NCBI RefSeq assembly: GCF_023541015.1
Contig: NZ_JALNPR010000001.1
Location: 620,001 to 684,000 of the forward strand
DNA: 64,000 bases
Direction: 5' to 3'
Source of the DNA: Marivivens donghaensis
GTDB taxonomy: Bacteria > Pseudomonadota > Alphaproteobacteria > Rhodobacterales > Rhodobacteraceae
Shown piece after piece: positions 34,835 through 43,796 of this stretch. Both the position numbers and the translations under genes were made by a program. The notes beneath the pieces were generated by a model that was not told where the DNA came from, did not search any database, and worked only from the letters and a program-made list of their open reading frames with translations. Every line of letters starts with the position of its first letter. The stretch's first letter is position 1.

Positions 34835-35596
34835 ATGGCGCGGCGCAAAAAGATCTACGAAGGCAAAGCTAAGATTCTGTATGAAGGCCCAGAACCGGGC
34901 ACGATTGTTCAGTATTTTAAGGACGATGCCACTGCATTCAACGCAGAGAAAAAGGCTGTCATCGACGGTAAGGGCGTTTTGAACAACCGCCTGTCCGAGT
35001 TTTTCATGACCGGCCTTCAAGCTGTAGGGATTCCTACGCACTTTATCAAACGCCTCAATATGCGCGAACAACTGTGCCGTCAGGCAGAGATTGTACCGCT
35101 CGAGGTGATTGTGCGTAACTTTGCGGCTGGTTCCATGGCAAAGCGTCTGGGCCTCGAAGAGGGCACCCAACTGCCGCGTCCGATTGTTGAGTTCTCTTAT
35201 AAAGACGACGCTCTTGGCGATCCGCTGGTTCCCGAAGAATACATCGCAGCGTTTGGCTGGGCGACCCAGCAAGAGCTGGATGAAATCGTTTCGACCGCTC
35301 TGCGCGTCAACGATTTCCTTGCAGGCGTAATGCACGGCGTTGGTATCCGTCTGATCGACTTCAAAATCGAATTCGGTCGGGTATGGGAAAATGAATACCC
35401 ACGTTTGGTGGTTGCTGATGAAATCAGCCCTGACAGCTGCCGTCTGTGGGATGTTGAAACAGGTGCGAAGCTCGACAAAGACGTATTCCGTCGCGATCTG
35501 GGCAACCTGACCGATGCCTACACCGAAGTGGCACGTCGTTTGGGGGTTCTGCCCACGAACGTCACCCACACGACCAAGCCAACGATGATTAACTAA
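34835..35596 (+). CDS. purC: Phosphoribosylaminoimidazole-succinocarboxamide synthase
   Basis: The 253-residue SAICAR synthetase joins CAIR and aspartate with ATP in purine synthesis. Motifs include [61 protein letters not shown] and [10 protein letters not shown]. It is followed after 15 bases by purS and then purQ, all on the plus strand, forming a purine operon. The ribosome site GAGGGGACG precedes the start. Confidence 0.96.
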   Translation: MARRKKIYEGKAKILYEGPEPGTIVQYFKDDATAFNAEKKAVIDGKGVLNNRLSEFFMTGLQAVGIPTHFIKRLNMREQLCRQAEIVPLEVIVRNFAAGSMAKRLGLEEGTQLPRPIVEFSYKDDALGDPLVPEEYIAAFGWATQQELDEIVSTALRVNDFLAGVMHGVGIRLIDFKIEFGRVWENEYPRLVVADEISPDSCRLWDVETGAKLDKDVFRRDLGNLTDAYTEVARRLGVLPTNVTHTTKPTMIN

Positions 35597-35611
35597 GAAG
35601 GATATCGCCCG

Positions 35612-35842
35612 ATGAAAGCTCGTGTGCATGTCATGCTGAAAAATGGCGTTCTGGACCCCCAAGGTGAGGCTGTGCGCCACGCTCTGGGTGCGCTTGGTTT
35701 TGCCGGCGTCGAAGGTGTCCGCCAAGGTAAAGTGATCGAGCTCGATCTTGCTGATGGGACCACTGAGGCCACCGTCAAAGAGATGTGTGAAAAGCTCCTC
35801 GCGAATACCGTTATCGAAAGCTACACTGTGGAGCTGTCCTGA
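35612..35842 (+). CDS. purS: Phosphoribosylformylglycinamidine synthase subunit PurS
   Basis: The 76-residue small ACT-like subunit has the family pattern MKARVHVMLKNGVLDPQGEA and RQGKVIELDL. It bridges PurL and PurQ in the FGAM synthase complex. AAGGATATC precedes the start. The stop overlaps the purQ start by one base (TGATG). Confidence 0.95.
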   Translation: MKARVHVMLKNGVLDPQGEAVRHALGALGFAGVEGVRQGKVIELDLADGTTEATVKEMCEKLLANTVIESYTVELS

Positions 35843-36507
35843 TGAAGGCTGCTGTCCTCCAGTTCCCGGGTTCCAACTGCGACCGTGATATGGCGGTCGC
35901 GCTGGAAAAGTCTGGCTTCGATGTAACGGTGGTTTGGCACAAAGATGCCAGCCTGCCCAAGGTTGATCTGGTTGCTGTTCCGGGCGGTTTCTCGTTCGGT
36001 GACTACCTGCGCTGCGGCGCGATTGCGGCGCAATCGCCCGTGTGTCAGGGGCTTGTCGATCACGTCCACGCTGGTGGATATGCGCTGGGTGTTTGCAACG
36101 GTTTTCAGGTTCTGACCGAAACCCGTCTGCTGCCGGGTGCGCTGATGCGCAACGCGGGTCTCAAATTCGTCTGCCGCACTGTCGGCTTGACTGTTGAGAC
36201 CACCGATAGCGCGTTCACATCGGGCTACACTAAGGGTCAGATCGTCGACATTCCTGTCGCTCACCACGATGGTAACTACTATTGCGACGACGAAACCTTT
36301 GCTGCACTTCGTGATCAGGACCGTATCGCGTTCACCTACACAGAGAACGTGAACGGCGCCCGCGAGAATATCGCTGGTGTTCTGTCCGAAAATCGCCGTG
36401 TTCTGGGGATGATGCCGCACCCTGAACGTGCCATCGACGCCAACCACGGCGGAACAGATGGACAGGCGCTTTTCCGCTCTATGCTGGACCAGCTGGTCAG
36501 CGCCTAA
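35842..36507 (+). CDS. purQ: Phosphoribosylformylglycinamidine synthase glutaminase subunit PurQ
   Basis: The 221-residue class I glutamine amidotransferase supplies ammonia to PurL. The nucleophilic Cys is in GYALGVCNGFQVL, and the His-Glu of the triad is in MMPHPERAI. The oxyanion loop is GGFSFGDYLRCGAI. PurL itself is not in the window. It ends 35 bases before dctB. Confidence 0.96.
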   Translation: MKAAVLQFPGSNCDRDMAVALEKSGFDVTVVWHKDASLPKVDLVAVPGGFSFGDYLRCGAIAAQSPVCQGLVDHVHAGGYALGVCNGFQVLTETRLLPGALMRNAGLKFVCRTVGLTVETTDSAFTSGYTKGQIVDIPVAHHDGNYYCDDETFAALRDQDRIAFTYTENVNGARENIAGVLSENRRVLGMMPHPERAIDANHGGTDGQALFRSMLDQLVSA

Positions 36508-36542
36508 TTGAGCCTTCCGTGGGGCGAGCGTAACATCGCCCC

Positions 36543-38300
36543 ATGGGTGCAAAGACCGTGAACCGTGCTGAGAGAGTAAAAATCCGTCGTTGGCTTAATC
36601 GGCTGGCGTTCGGTTTTTTCGTCGCAATTGCGATCGCGGTGGTCTATGTCACCAATGTTTTTCTGACAGAGCGTTTTACGGAATCGACCCGTAACAGGGC
36701 CGAAGTGCGGATGACGCTCTACGTCGGTAACCTGATTTCCGAACTTCAGCGTAACTCTATCGTGCCTCAACTGCTGGCCCGCGACCCAGAGTTGTTGCGT
36801 GCATTGTCGGCAGCGGAATATTCGCTCTCCACCCAACGTCTGTTGTCCTTTGTCGATGAGATCGGCGCGGCGTCTTTGATGCTGTTGGATAAAGACGGAC
36901 GCACGGTTGCTGCGACTGACAGAAACCGTTTGGGCGAAAACCACCGCAATGCGCCGTATTACATCAATGCGCTGCGATCGAACGCCACGATTTTTACCAC
37001 GGTGCGCACCGAATCAGGCGGGTTTTCGTTCGTTTACTCGCGCAAGATGGATGACCCGAGCGGCACCTTGGGCGTCATGACTGTTGCCGTCGATTTGCAA
37101 AAACTCGAACGCAGTTGGGCGAGCATTTCCGATGCAGTGTTCGTTGCTGATAGTGAGGGGACGATCATCCTCTCTACTGAACCGCGCTGGCGTGGATTGG
37201 TGGAAGAGCAAGCCTTAGCCCGCCAATCGCCTGCATCGGCCATTGATCGTGCGTTCGAGGCGACTCGCGATTGGACCGTCGTTCCGATTGACGCCTATTT
37301 GCGTGGCGAGGCCGTGTTGCGCCGCGAAACCCGTGTTCCGTTCCAAGGCTGGAAGATGGTGAGTTTCACCACCTATGATTCCGTGCGGGAAAAGGTGAAC
37401 GGGGTCCTCGCGCTCGAAATCATGGGCTTTGCGATCCTCTTGGCCTTGGCGTTCTGGGTGTCCTCGCGCAAATCCGCGAACCGCGTTGTGTTCTTCCAAC
37501 GGGAATCGGCGGAATTGCGGGCGTTGAACCTGCGCCTTCAGCGTGAGATTGCAGAACGTCAGAAGGTCGAAAAGACGCTGGAGGTGGCGGAGCAATCACT
37601 TGCGCAGTCATCGAAATTGGCAGCTTTGGGGGAAATGTCCGCTGCGGTGAGCCATGAGCTGAACCAACCGCTCGCTGCGATGAAAACATACCTCGCGGGC
37701 GCACGATTGTTGTTGCAGCGTAAACGCGCGGACGAGGCACTTTCGTCGTTTGGTCGGATTGACGATCTGATCGACCGCATGGGCGCGATCACCAAACAGC
37801 TCAAATCCTATGCGCGCAAAGGCAAAGACGCCTTTGAAGAGGTGGATGTGCGTGACGCGGTGTCGACCGCGCTATCGATGATGGAACCGCAGTTGAAAAC
37901 GCGTAAGGTCGCGATCACGCGGACCTTGCCATCCGATCCCGCGCTGATCTTTGGGGATCGGCTGCGCCTTGAACAGGTGATCATCAACCTTTTGCGCAAC
38001 GCGCTCGACGCGACCAAAGGTGTCGATGACCCGTCCGTTGAGGTCACGCTGACGGTCACGGACGCCGTGCGATTGATCGTGCGAGATAACGGGGCAGGGA
38101 TCGAAGACCTCGATGCCTTGTTCGAACCATTTTACACGACGAAACAGCCGGGTGACGGTGTGGGGCTCGGCCTCGCGATTTCGTCAGGAATTGTGACTGA
38201 CCTCGGGGGTCGCCTCACCGCGCGTAATGGCGCAAAAGGTGGGGCGGTCTTTGAAATGACCTTGCCGGTCTTGGCCAGTGACGTTGAAGCAGCGGAGTAA
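36543..38300 (+). CDS. dctB: C4-dicarboxylate sensor histidine kinase DctB
   Basis: The 585-residue inner-membrane kinase has helix 1 at about 22-42 (LAFGFFVAIAIAVVYVTNVFL) and a periplasmic double PDC/Cache sensor (about 43-290, SLMLLDKDGRTVAATDRNRLG). Helix 2 is ALEIMGFAILLALAFWVSS, followed by a coiled coil, the phospho-acceptor His in AAVSHELNQPLAAMKTYL, the N box VIINLLRNALDAT and G boxes RDNGAGI and GVGLGLAIS. Domain layout matches DctB. It is followed after 6 bases by dctD. No TRAP or DctA transporter gene is adjacent, so the substrate assignment rests on similarity. Confidence 0.88.
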   Translation: MGAKTVNRAERVKIRRWLNRLAFGFFVAIAIAVVYVTNVFLTERFTESTRNRAEVRMTLYVGNLISELQRNSIVPQLLARDPELLRALSAAEYSLSTQRLLSFVDEIGAASLMLLDKDGRTVAATDRNRLGENHRNAPYYINALRSNATIFTTVRTESGGFSFVYSRKMDDPSGTLGVMTVAVDLQKLERSWASISDAVFVADSEGTIILSTEPRWRGLVEEQALARQSPASAIDRAFEATRDWTVVPIDAYLRGEAVLRRETRVPFQGWKMVSFTTYDSVREKVNGVLALEIMGFAILLALAFWVSSRKSANRVVFFQRESAELRALNLRLQREIAERQKVEKTLEVAEQSLAQSSKLAALGEMSAAVSHELNQPLAAMKTYLAGARLLLQRKRADEALSSFGRIDDLIDRMGAITKQLKSYARKGKDAFEEVDVRDAVSTALSMMEPQLKTRKVAITRTLPSDPALIFGDRLRLEQVIINLLRNALDATKGVDDPSVEVTLTVTDAVRLIVRDNGAGIEDLDALFEPFYTTKQPGDGVGLGLAISSGIVTDLGGRLTARNGAKGGAVFEMTLPVLASDVEAAE

Positions 38301-38306
38301 ACACAG

Positions 38307-39638
38307 ATGACAAAAGCCATGAAAATTGCCGTTGTGGACGATGAAAAGGACATGCGCCAATCCATCAGCCAGTGGTTGGCTTTGTCGGGATTTGACACCG
38401 AAACCTACGCCTGTGCCGAAGATGCGCTAAAGGTTCTGACCTCGGATTACCCTGGTATTGTCGTCAGTGACATTAAGATGCCTGGCATGGATGGGATGCA
38501 GTTTCTGCGCAAAATCAAAGGTCTGGACAGCACTCTTCCTGTAATCATGATCACGGGCCACGGCGATGTTCCGATGGCGGTGGAGGCGATGCGGATCGGG
38601 GCTTATGATTTTCTTGAGAAGCCGTTCAATCCTGATCGGATGACCGAGCTTGCGAAAAAGGCGACCAATGCGCGGCGTGTGACTTTGGACGCACGGATGC
38701 TACGCAAAGAACTGTCGGACCCAACATCGCTGATGCAAAAGCTGATCGGCACCTCGCCCGCGATGGAGCGTCTGCGCGAGGATATCCTCGATCTTGGGCA
38801 AGCCGATGGGCATGTGTTGATCGAAGGCGAGACAGGCACGGGTAAAACGCTGATTGCTCACGCTCTTCATGCGGTGAGTGCTCGTGCGTCGAAGAAGTTC
38901 GTGATCCTGTCCTGTGGCGCCTTTGACGAGGACAGCCTGACCCGCCGTCTGTTTGGTCCTGCGAATGAGGACGAGCCGATCCCAGCGATGGAAGAAGCAC
39001 GTGGCGGGACCTTGGTCCTCGAAGACATTGAGGCGCTCAGCCCGTCGCATCAGTCGCGTTTGATGACTGCGATCAACGAGCAGGGCACGCCAGCTGAAAC
39101 ACGGATCATCGCGATCTGTAACCTGCAAGAGCAGGATAAAACCTGCGAAAGCGAGTTGCGCTCTGATCTGTTTTACCGTCTGGCCGCGCTGCGCATCACC
39201 GTGCCGCCGCTGCGGGCGCGGGGTGAGGACATTCTGTCGATCTTTACGACCTATACGGAACAGTTTGCCGATGAATACGGCTGCGACACGCCGCAAGTGT
39301 CGGCGCAAGAGGCAGCACAGTTGTTACAGGCACCTTGGCCGGGGAACGTGCGCCAGTTGACGAATGTTGCAGAACGCGCGGTTCTACAGTCACGCCGCGG
39401 GTCGGGCACGATTGCGTCCTTGTTGATGGCGGATAGTGACGAACAGCCGCCGACCATGACGACCGAAGGCAAACCACTGAAAGAATTCGTGGAAGCTTTT
39501 GAGCGGATGCTGATCGATAACACGATGCGCCGCCACAAAGGGTCGATCGTGGCGGTGATGGATGAACTGTGCCTGCCGCGTCGTACGCTCAACGAAAAAA
39601 TGGCAAAATACAACTTACAGCGTTCTGATTACCTGTAA
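38307..39638 (+). CDS. dctD: DctD-type response regulator lacking GAFTGA
   Basis: The protein has 443 residues. The receiver domain has phospho-acceptor Asp55 (VVSDIKMPG) and Lys105. The AAA+ domain has Walker A EGETGTGK (173-180), but Walker B reads TLVLED instead of the usual TLFLDE. The segment CGAFDEDSLTRRLFGPANED lacks the GAFTGA loop that contacts sigma-54. A Fis-type HTH is at the C-terminus (KGSIVAVMDELCLPRRTLNEKM). It is therefore probably an activator of a sigma-70-type holoenzyme, as known for Rhodobacter capsulatus NtrC. It is coupled with dctB. Confidence 0.88.
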   Translation: MTKAMKIAVVDDEKDMRQSISQWLALSGFDTETYACAEDALKVLTSDYPGIVVSDIKMPGMDGMQFLRKIKGLDSTLPVIMITGHGDVPMAVEAMRIGAYDFLEKPFNPDRMTELAKKATNARRVTLDARMLRKELSDPTSLMQKLIGTSPAMERLREDILDLGQADGHVLIEGETGTGKTLIAHALHAVSARASKKFVILSCGAFDEDSLTRRLFGPANEDEPIPAMEEARGGTLVLEDIEALSPSHQSRLMTAINEQGTPAETRIIAICNLQEQDKTCESELRSDLFYRLAALRITVPPLRARGEDILSIFTTYTEQFADEYGCDTPQVSAQEAAQLLQAPWPGNVRQLTNVAERAVLQSRRGSGTIASLLMADSDEQPPTMTTEGKPLKEFVEAFERMLIDNTMRRHKGSIVAVMDELCLPRRTLNEKMAKYNLQRSDYL

Positions 39639-40049
39639 TTGGCCTTTGATTTGGCTGGTTAACACATTGACCATTGTATTTTATCCCCAGCCAGTCTTAT
39701 GTAGTCGTTACGTGATGGCGTCCGCAATGGCGCGGCCGACACCGGAAAGATTCACTGTCTCAGACATAAGGGTCACAGACTCGGTCTCCGACAGATGTGT
39801 ATTTGGCCCCGAAATGGGTCGATAGGATGCCCTGGCAGCGCGAGTTTATCGGACGCGCCGGGCTTATAACGGGCGCCCGAAAAGGGCGCTGAGGAAGAAC
39901 CGCGATGCAACGCGCGCTGGACACAGGCAGACGATTGACGGCCCCAAGGGGCCTCTCTGCTTGCCGCGCCCGTTTCGCCCCTGACAGACACGACTACATA
40001 TCCGCCGCGCCCCCGGGTAGGGCGGCATTGCGTCGTGCAATTGGAAAAC
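39639..40049 (+). promoter_or_regulatory. Structured leader region of rne
   Basis: These 411 bases between dctD and rne hold no gene. An AT-rich promoter-like stretch (TTGACC at 39668-39673) comes first. GC-rich hairpins follow, such as GGGCGCCC/GGGCGC around 39869-39890 and GGCCCCAAGGGGCC at 39940-39953. RNase E genes commonly have a long structured leader through which the enzyme limits its own messenger. That role is inferred from the position and hairpins; I see no sequence identity to the enterobacterial leader. Confidence 0.45.
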
Positions 40050-42839
40050 ATGGCAAAGAAAATGCTCATCGATGCCACCCACGCGGAAGAAACCCGCGTC
40101 GTGGTGGTAGACGGCAACAAAGTTGAGGAATTCGACTTTGAAAGTCAGTCAAAACGCCAGCTTGCTGGTAATATTTATCTCGCAAAAGTAACGCGCGTCG
40201 AACCGTCGCTTCAGGCGGCTTTTGTCGATTACGGTGGTAATCGGCATGGTTTCCTTGCGTTTTCGGAAATCCATCCGGATTATTATCAGATCCCGGTCGC
40301 TGACCGTGAAGCCCTGATCGCCGAAGAGCGCGCATATGCGGAAAGCCTCGCCGCTGAGGACGAAGACGAAGATAAGCCCAAGAAGGTCAACCGCCGCCGT
40401 CGGTCGCGGTCGAAACCTGCTGCGGCCAAGTCGGATGATCTGATCGCGACAAAGGACGTTGATGCAGAACCCAAGGGGATGGAGACCATCGATCTGGGTG
40501 AGGACGATGACCAAGAGGGCCTGAGCCCGATGGAAACCGTCGCGGAAACCCCTGTCGAAGAGCCCGAGGATGACACGGCTGCTGAGGCTCCTGTTGCCGA
40601 AGAGGCTGTCGCTGAGGACACTCAGGACGAGGCTCATGAAGAGGTGTCCGAAGAAACCGCCGAGGACGAAGCAGACGACGAAGACGAGGACGATGCTGAT
40701 AACAACATCGAGTCCGTAGCGAATGAGGACGACCACGAAGACGTTCGTCCGGCTCGTAAACCGCGCCCCAAACGTTACAAAATTCAAGAAGTGATCAAGG
40801 TTCGCCAGATCCTGTTGATCCAAGTCGTAAAAGAAGAACGCGGCAACAAAGGCGCGGCGCTGACGACCTATCTGTCGCTCGCTGGCCGTTACTGTGTGCT
40901 CATGCCGAACACGGCGCGTGGCGGTGGCATCAGCCGCAAGATCACCAATGCTGTCGACCGCAAAAAGCTCAAAGAAATCGCGACCGAGATGGATGTGCCA
41001 GACGGTGCAGGCCTGATCATTCGCACTGCGGGCTCTCAGCGCACGAAGGCTGAGATCAAGCGTGACTATGAATACCTGCAGCGCCTGTGGGAACAGATCC
41101 GCGAACTGACGCTGCAATCGACAGCGCCGGCCAAGATCTACGAAGAAGGCGACCTGATCAAACGCACGATCCGCGACCTCTATTCCAAAGAGATCGATGA
41201 GGTGATCGTTGCGGGTGATGCGGGCTATCGCACAGCAAAAGACTTCATGAAAATGATCATGCCGTCGCATTCGAAAAACGTGAAACCCTACAACGACCAG
41301 CTGCCGCTCTTTGCGCGCTATCAGGTTGAGGGTTACCTCGCTGGTATGTTCAACCCGACCGTTCAGTTGCCGTCAGGTGGTTATATCGTGATCGGCGTGA
41401 CCGAAGCTCTGGTGGCGATCGACGTGAACTCTGGCCGCGCGACCAAAGAAGGGTCGATCGAACAGACCGCGCTGAAAACCAACCTTGAAGCGGCGGATGA
41501 AGTTGCGCGTCAGATGCGTCTGCGCGACCTTGCTGGTCTGATCGTTATCGACTTTATCGATATGGACGAGCGCAAAAACAACACTGCCGTTGAAAAGCGT
41601 CTCAAAGACAAGCTGAAAACCGACCGCGCCCGTATCCAAGTGGGCCGCATCTCTGGCTTTGGTCTGTTGGAAATGTCGCGCCAGCGTCTGCGTCCGGGTA
41701 TGCTCGAGGCGACGACACAGCCTTGTCCGCATTGCCACGGCACAGGTCTGCTGCGGTCAGATGACAACGTCGCTCTGTCGATCCTGCGTCAGTTGGAAGA
41801 AGAGGGCGTTCGTGGTCGTTCCAAAGAGGTTCTGGTCCGCGCACCGATTGCGATTGCAAACTATCTGATGAACCAGAAGCGCGAACACATCGCTGCGATT
41901 GAAGCCACCTACGGTATGGCTGTTCGCATCGAATGTGACCCCACGCTGGTTTCGCCTGATTTCGCGATTGAGAAGTTCAAGACCGCAACACGCATCGTTC
42001 CCGAGGCCGCACCTGTTGTGTCTGCGTCGAGTGTTGTGATCGACGATCTTGAAGACGATATCGAAGATGCGGAAATCCTCGACGAGGATGAAGCAGATGC
42101 GGACGCTTCCGATGCAGAGACAGCAGAGGGCGAAGGTGATGGCGATGATAAGCCGAAGAAACGCCGCCGCCGTCGTCGTCGTCGGAAGAAGCCTGGTCAG
42201 GGTGAGGGCGAGCAGTCGTCCGAGTCTGGTGACGAGGCCGAAGGTGGTGACGCGGATGCAGAGGGCGATGCGCCCGAGGCTGAGGCTACCGAGGCTGCGG
42301 AACCTGTTGCTGAGGTTGAGGCTGAAGCGCCTGTAGAGGCACCGAAACCGAAACGGACGCGTACGCGCCGCAAACCTGCCGCTGCTGCAGAGACTGCTGA
42401 AGGTGAGGCTACTACGACCGAGGCTGAAGCTGCTGAGGCTCCTGCTGAGGAAGCGCCGAAACCGAAACGCACTCGCACCCGTAAGAAACCCGCTGCGAAA
42501 GCAGAAGAGGGTGAAGCGGTAGAGGCTGCACCTGCGGAAGAGGCAGAGGAAGCACCGAAGCCGAAACGCGCACCGCGGGCTCGTAAGAAACCCGCTCCAA
42601 AGGCTGAGGCTGTTGAAGCACCTGCTGAGGTAGTCGCTGAACCTGTTGCAGAGGCGACGCCTGAGGCACCTGTTGAAGCAGCGATTGAGGTAGCAGCACC
42701 TGCACCTGAACCTGTGGCAGCGCCTGAACCTGCTCCGGTGGCGGAACCTGCGCCAGCGCCTGTTGCCCCAGCGGCTGAGGTCGAAGAGCCGAAAGACGAT
42801 AAACCCAAACGCCGCGGTTGGTGGTCACTGGGTCGCTAA
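40050..42839 (+). CDS. rne: Ribonuclease E/G
   Basis: The protein has 929 residues from ATG 40050 (MAKKMLIDATHAEE). It is the main endonuclease of messenger decay and rRNA/tRNA processing. The S1 domain (about 35-250) is split by a long acidic insert (residues about 100-235), usual in alphaproteobacteria. The catalytic part has IDVNSGRATKE and the acidic FIDMDERKNN site. The Zn-link is CPHCHGTG. The C-terminal third is disordered, with three basic repeats of the type APKPKRTRTRRKPAA in an Ala/Glu/Pro background (about 42340-42610). This is the scaffold and RNA-binding region of the degradosome. It ends GWWSLGR. Confidence 0.95.
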   Translation: MAKKMLIDATHAEETRVVVVDGNKVEEFDFESQSKRQLAGNIYLAKVTRVEPSLQAAFVDYGGNRHGFLAFSEIHPDYYQIPVADREALIAEERAYAESLAAEDEDEDKPKKVNRRRRSRSKPAAAKSDDLIATKDVDAEPKGMETIDLGEDDDQEGLSPMETVAETPVEEPEDDTAAEAPVAEEAVAEDTQDEAHEEVSEETAEDEADDEDEDDADNNIESVANEDDHEDVRPARKPRPKRYKIQEVIKVRQILLIQVVKEERGNKGAALTTYLSLAGRYCVLMPNTARGGGISRKITNAVDRKKLKEIATEMDVPDGAGLIIRTAGSQRTKAEIKRDYEYLQRLWEQIRELTLQSTAPAKIYEEGDLIKRTIRDLYSKEIDEVIVAGDAGYRTAKDFMKMIMPSHSKNVKPYNDQLPLFARYQVEGYLAGMFNPTVQLPSGGYIVIGVTEALVAIDVNSGRATKEGSIEQTALKTNLEAADEVARQMRLRDLAGLIVIDFIDMDERKNNTAVEKRLKDKLKTDRARIQVGRISGFGLLEMSRQRLRPGMLEATTQPCPHCHGTGLLRSDDNVALSILRQLEEEGVRGRSKEVLVRAPIAIANYLMNQKREHIAAIEATYGMAVRIECDPTLVSPDFAIEKFKTATRIVPEAAPVVSASSVVIDDLEDDIEDAEILDEDEADADASDAETAEGEGDGDDKPKKRRRRRRRRKKPGQGEGEQSSESGDEAEGGDADAEGDAPEAEATEAAEPVAEVEAEAPVEAPKPKRTRTRRKPAAAAETAEGEATTTEAEAAEAPAEEAPKPKRTRTRKKPAAKAEEGEAVEAAPAEEAEEAPKPKRAPRARKKPAPKAEAVEAPAEVVAEPVAEATPEAPVEAAIEVAAPAPEPVAAPEPAPVAEPAPAPVAPAAEVEEPKDDKPKRRGWWSLGR

Positions 42840-42847
42840 GTTGATCA

Positions 42848-42867
42848 GGCCGTCCTTCGGGGCGGCC
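42848..42867 (+). terminator. Rho-independent terminator of rne
   Basis: GGCCGTCC (42848-42855), TTCG tetraloop, GGGCGGCC (42860-42867), then TTTTCTTTC, 8 bases after the stop. One G-T wobble. Confidence 0.9.
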
Positions 42868-42974
42868 TTTTCTTTCAGCCCTTCGCTAAACTGTGACGAT
42901 CAGCGCAGGACATCGGGGGTGACGCGCGCTATCTGGCACGGTATCGAAGGGCAAAGATCAAAGGGCCAGACGAC

Positions 42975-43739
42975 ATGGGCGAACTACTCTCAACGCAGAT
43001 TGTGATGGATTCAGGGCTTTTGACGGCCATGGGCGTTGCCCTGTTTGCGGGGCTGCTGTCGTTCCTTAGCCCCTGTGTGCTGCCTGTTGCGGCGCCGTAT
43101 CTTGCTTATATGGGCGGGGTTACGGTCACTGACATGGATGGGTCCGCATCGGCGCGGGGCAGGGTGATCCTTGCGGCTGTGTTCTTTGTCCTCGGTCTGT
43201 CGACGGTCTTTGTGTTCCTTGGCTACGGAATGTCCACGATTGGACGACTTTATTGGTCGGTGATCGAGTGGGTGAACTACGTCGCAGGTGCGCTGGTGAT
43301 CCTCTTTGGTCTGCATTTCATGGGCGTGTTCCGCATCCCGTTTCTGATGAAAGAAGCGCGGATTGAGGTGAAGGATCAGGGCGGCTCTGCTTTTGGAGCC
43401 TATCTCTTGGGCCTCGCTTTTGCCTTTGGTTGGACGCCGTGCCTAGGCCCGATCTTGTCGACAATCCTGACCCTTGCCGCCCAAGAAACCCAAGCCGCCC
43501 GTGGCGCGATCCTTCTTGGCACTTATGCAGCGGGGCTAGGCATCCCGTTCCTGCTTATCGCGATTTTCTTCCCGCGGCTCAAAGGGCCGATGGCTTGGAT
43601 GAAACGCAATATGGGTGTGATTGAAAAGGTTTCGGGCGCGTTGCTGGTCGTGATCGGCCTTCTCCTGCTTACAGGTCGGTTCGCTATTCTGTCGGGTTGG
43701 CTGTTGGATACTTTCCCCGTGCTCGGCACTATAGGCTAG
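42975..43739 (+). CDS. ccdA: Cytochrome c biogenesis membrane protein CcdA
   Basis: The 254-residue protein has six membrane helices. The two redox Cys are in FLSPCVLPVAAPYLAYMGG and FGWTPCLGPILSTIL, the DsbD-beta/CcdA pattern. It passes reducing power from cytoplasmic thioredoxin to periplasmic thiol proteins for heme attachment. It stands alone here, with no other ccm gene. An internal start at MDSGLL is possible. Confidence 0.93.
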   Translation: MGELLSTQIVMDSGLLTAMGVALFAGLLSFLSPCVLPVAAPYLAYMGGVTVTDMDGSASARGRVILAAVFFVLGLSTVFVFLGYGMSTIGRLYWSVIEWVNYVAGALVILFGLHFMGVFRIPFLMKEARIEVKDQGGSAFGAYLLGLAFAFGWTPCLGPILSTILTLAAQETQAARGAILLGTYAAGLGIPFLLIAIFFPRLKGPMAWMKRNMGVIEKVSGALLVVIGLLLLTGRFAILSGWLLDTFPVLGTIG

Positions 43740-43796
43740 GTCTTACTCTCGCCCAAATTCCGCGTTAGGCTGATCGAAACAGTCGCGGAATAGCGC

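Noticed and set aside
40149-41270. 373-codon minus-strand frame inside rne
   Set aside because: Fully covered by the conserved RNase E S1 and acidic regions; it is an antisense shadow.
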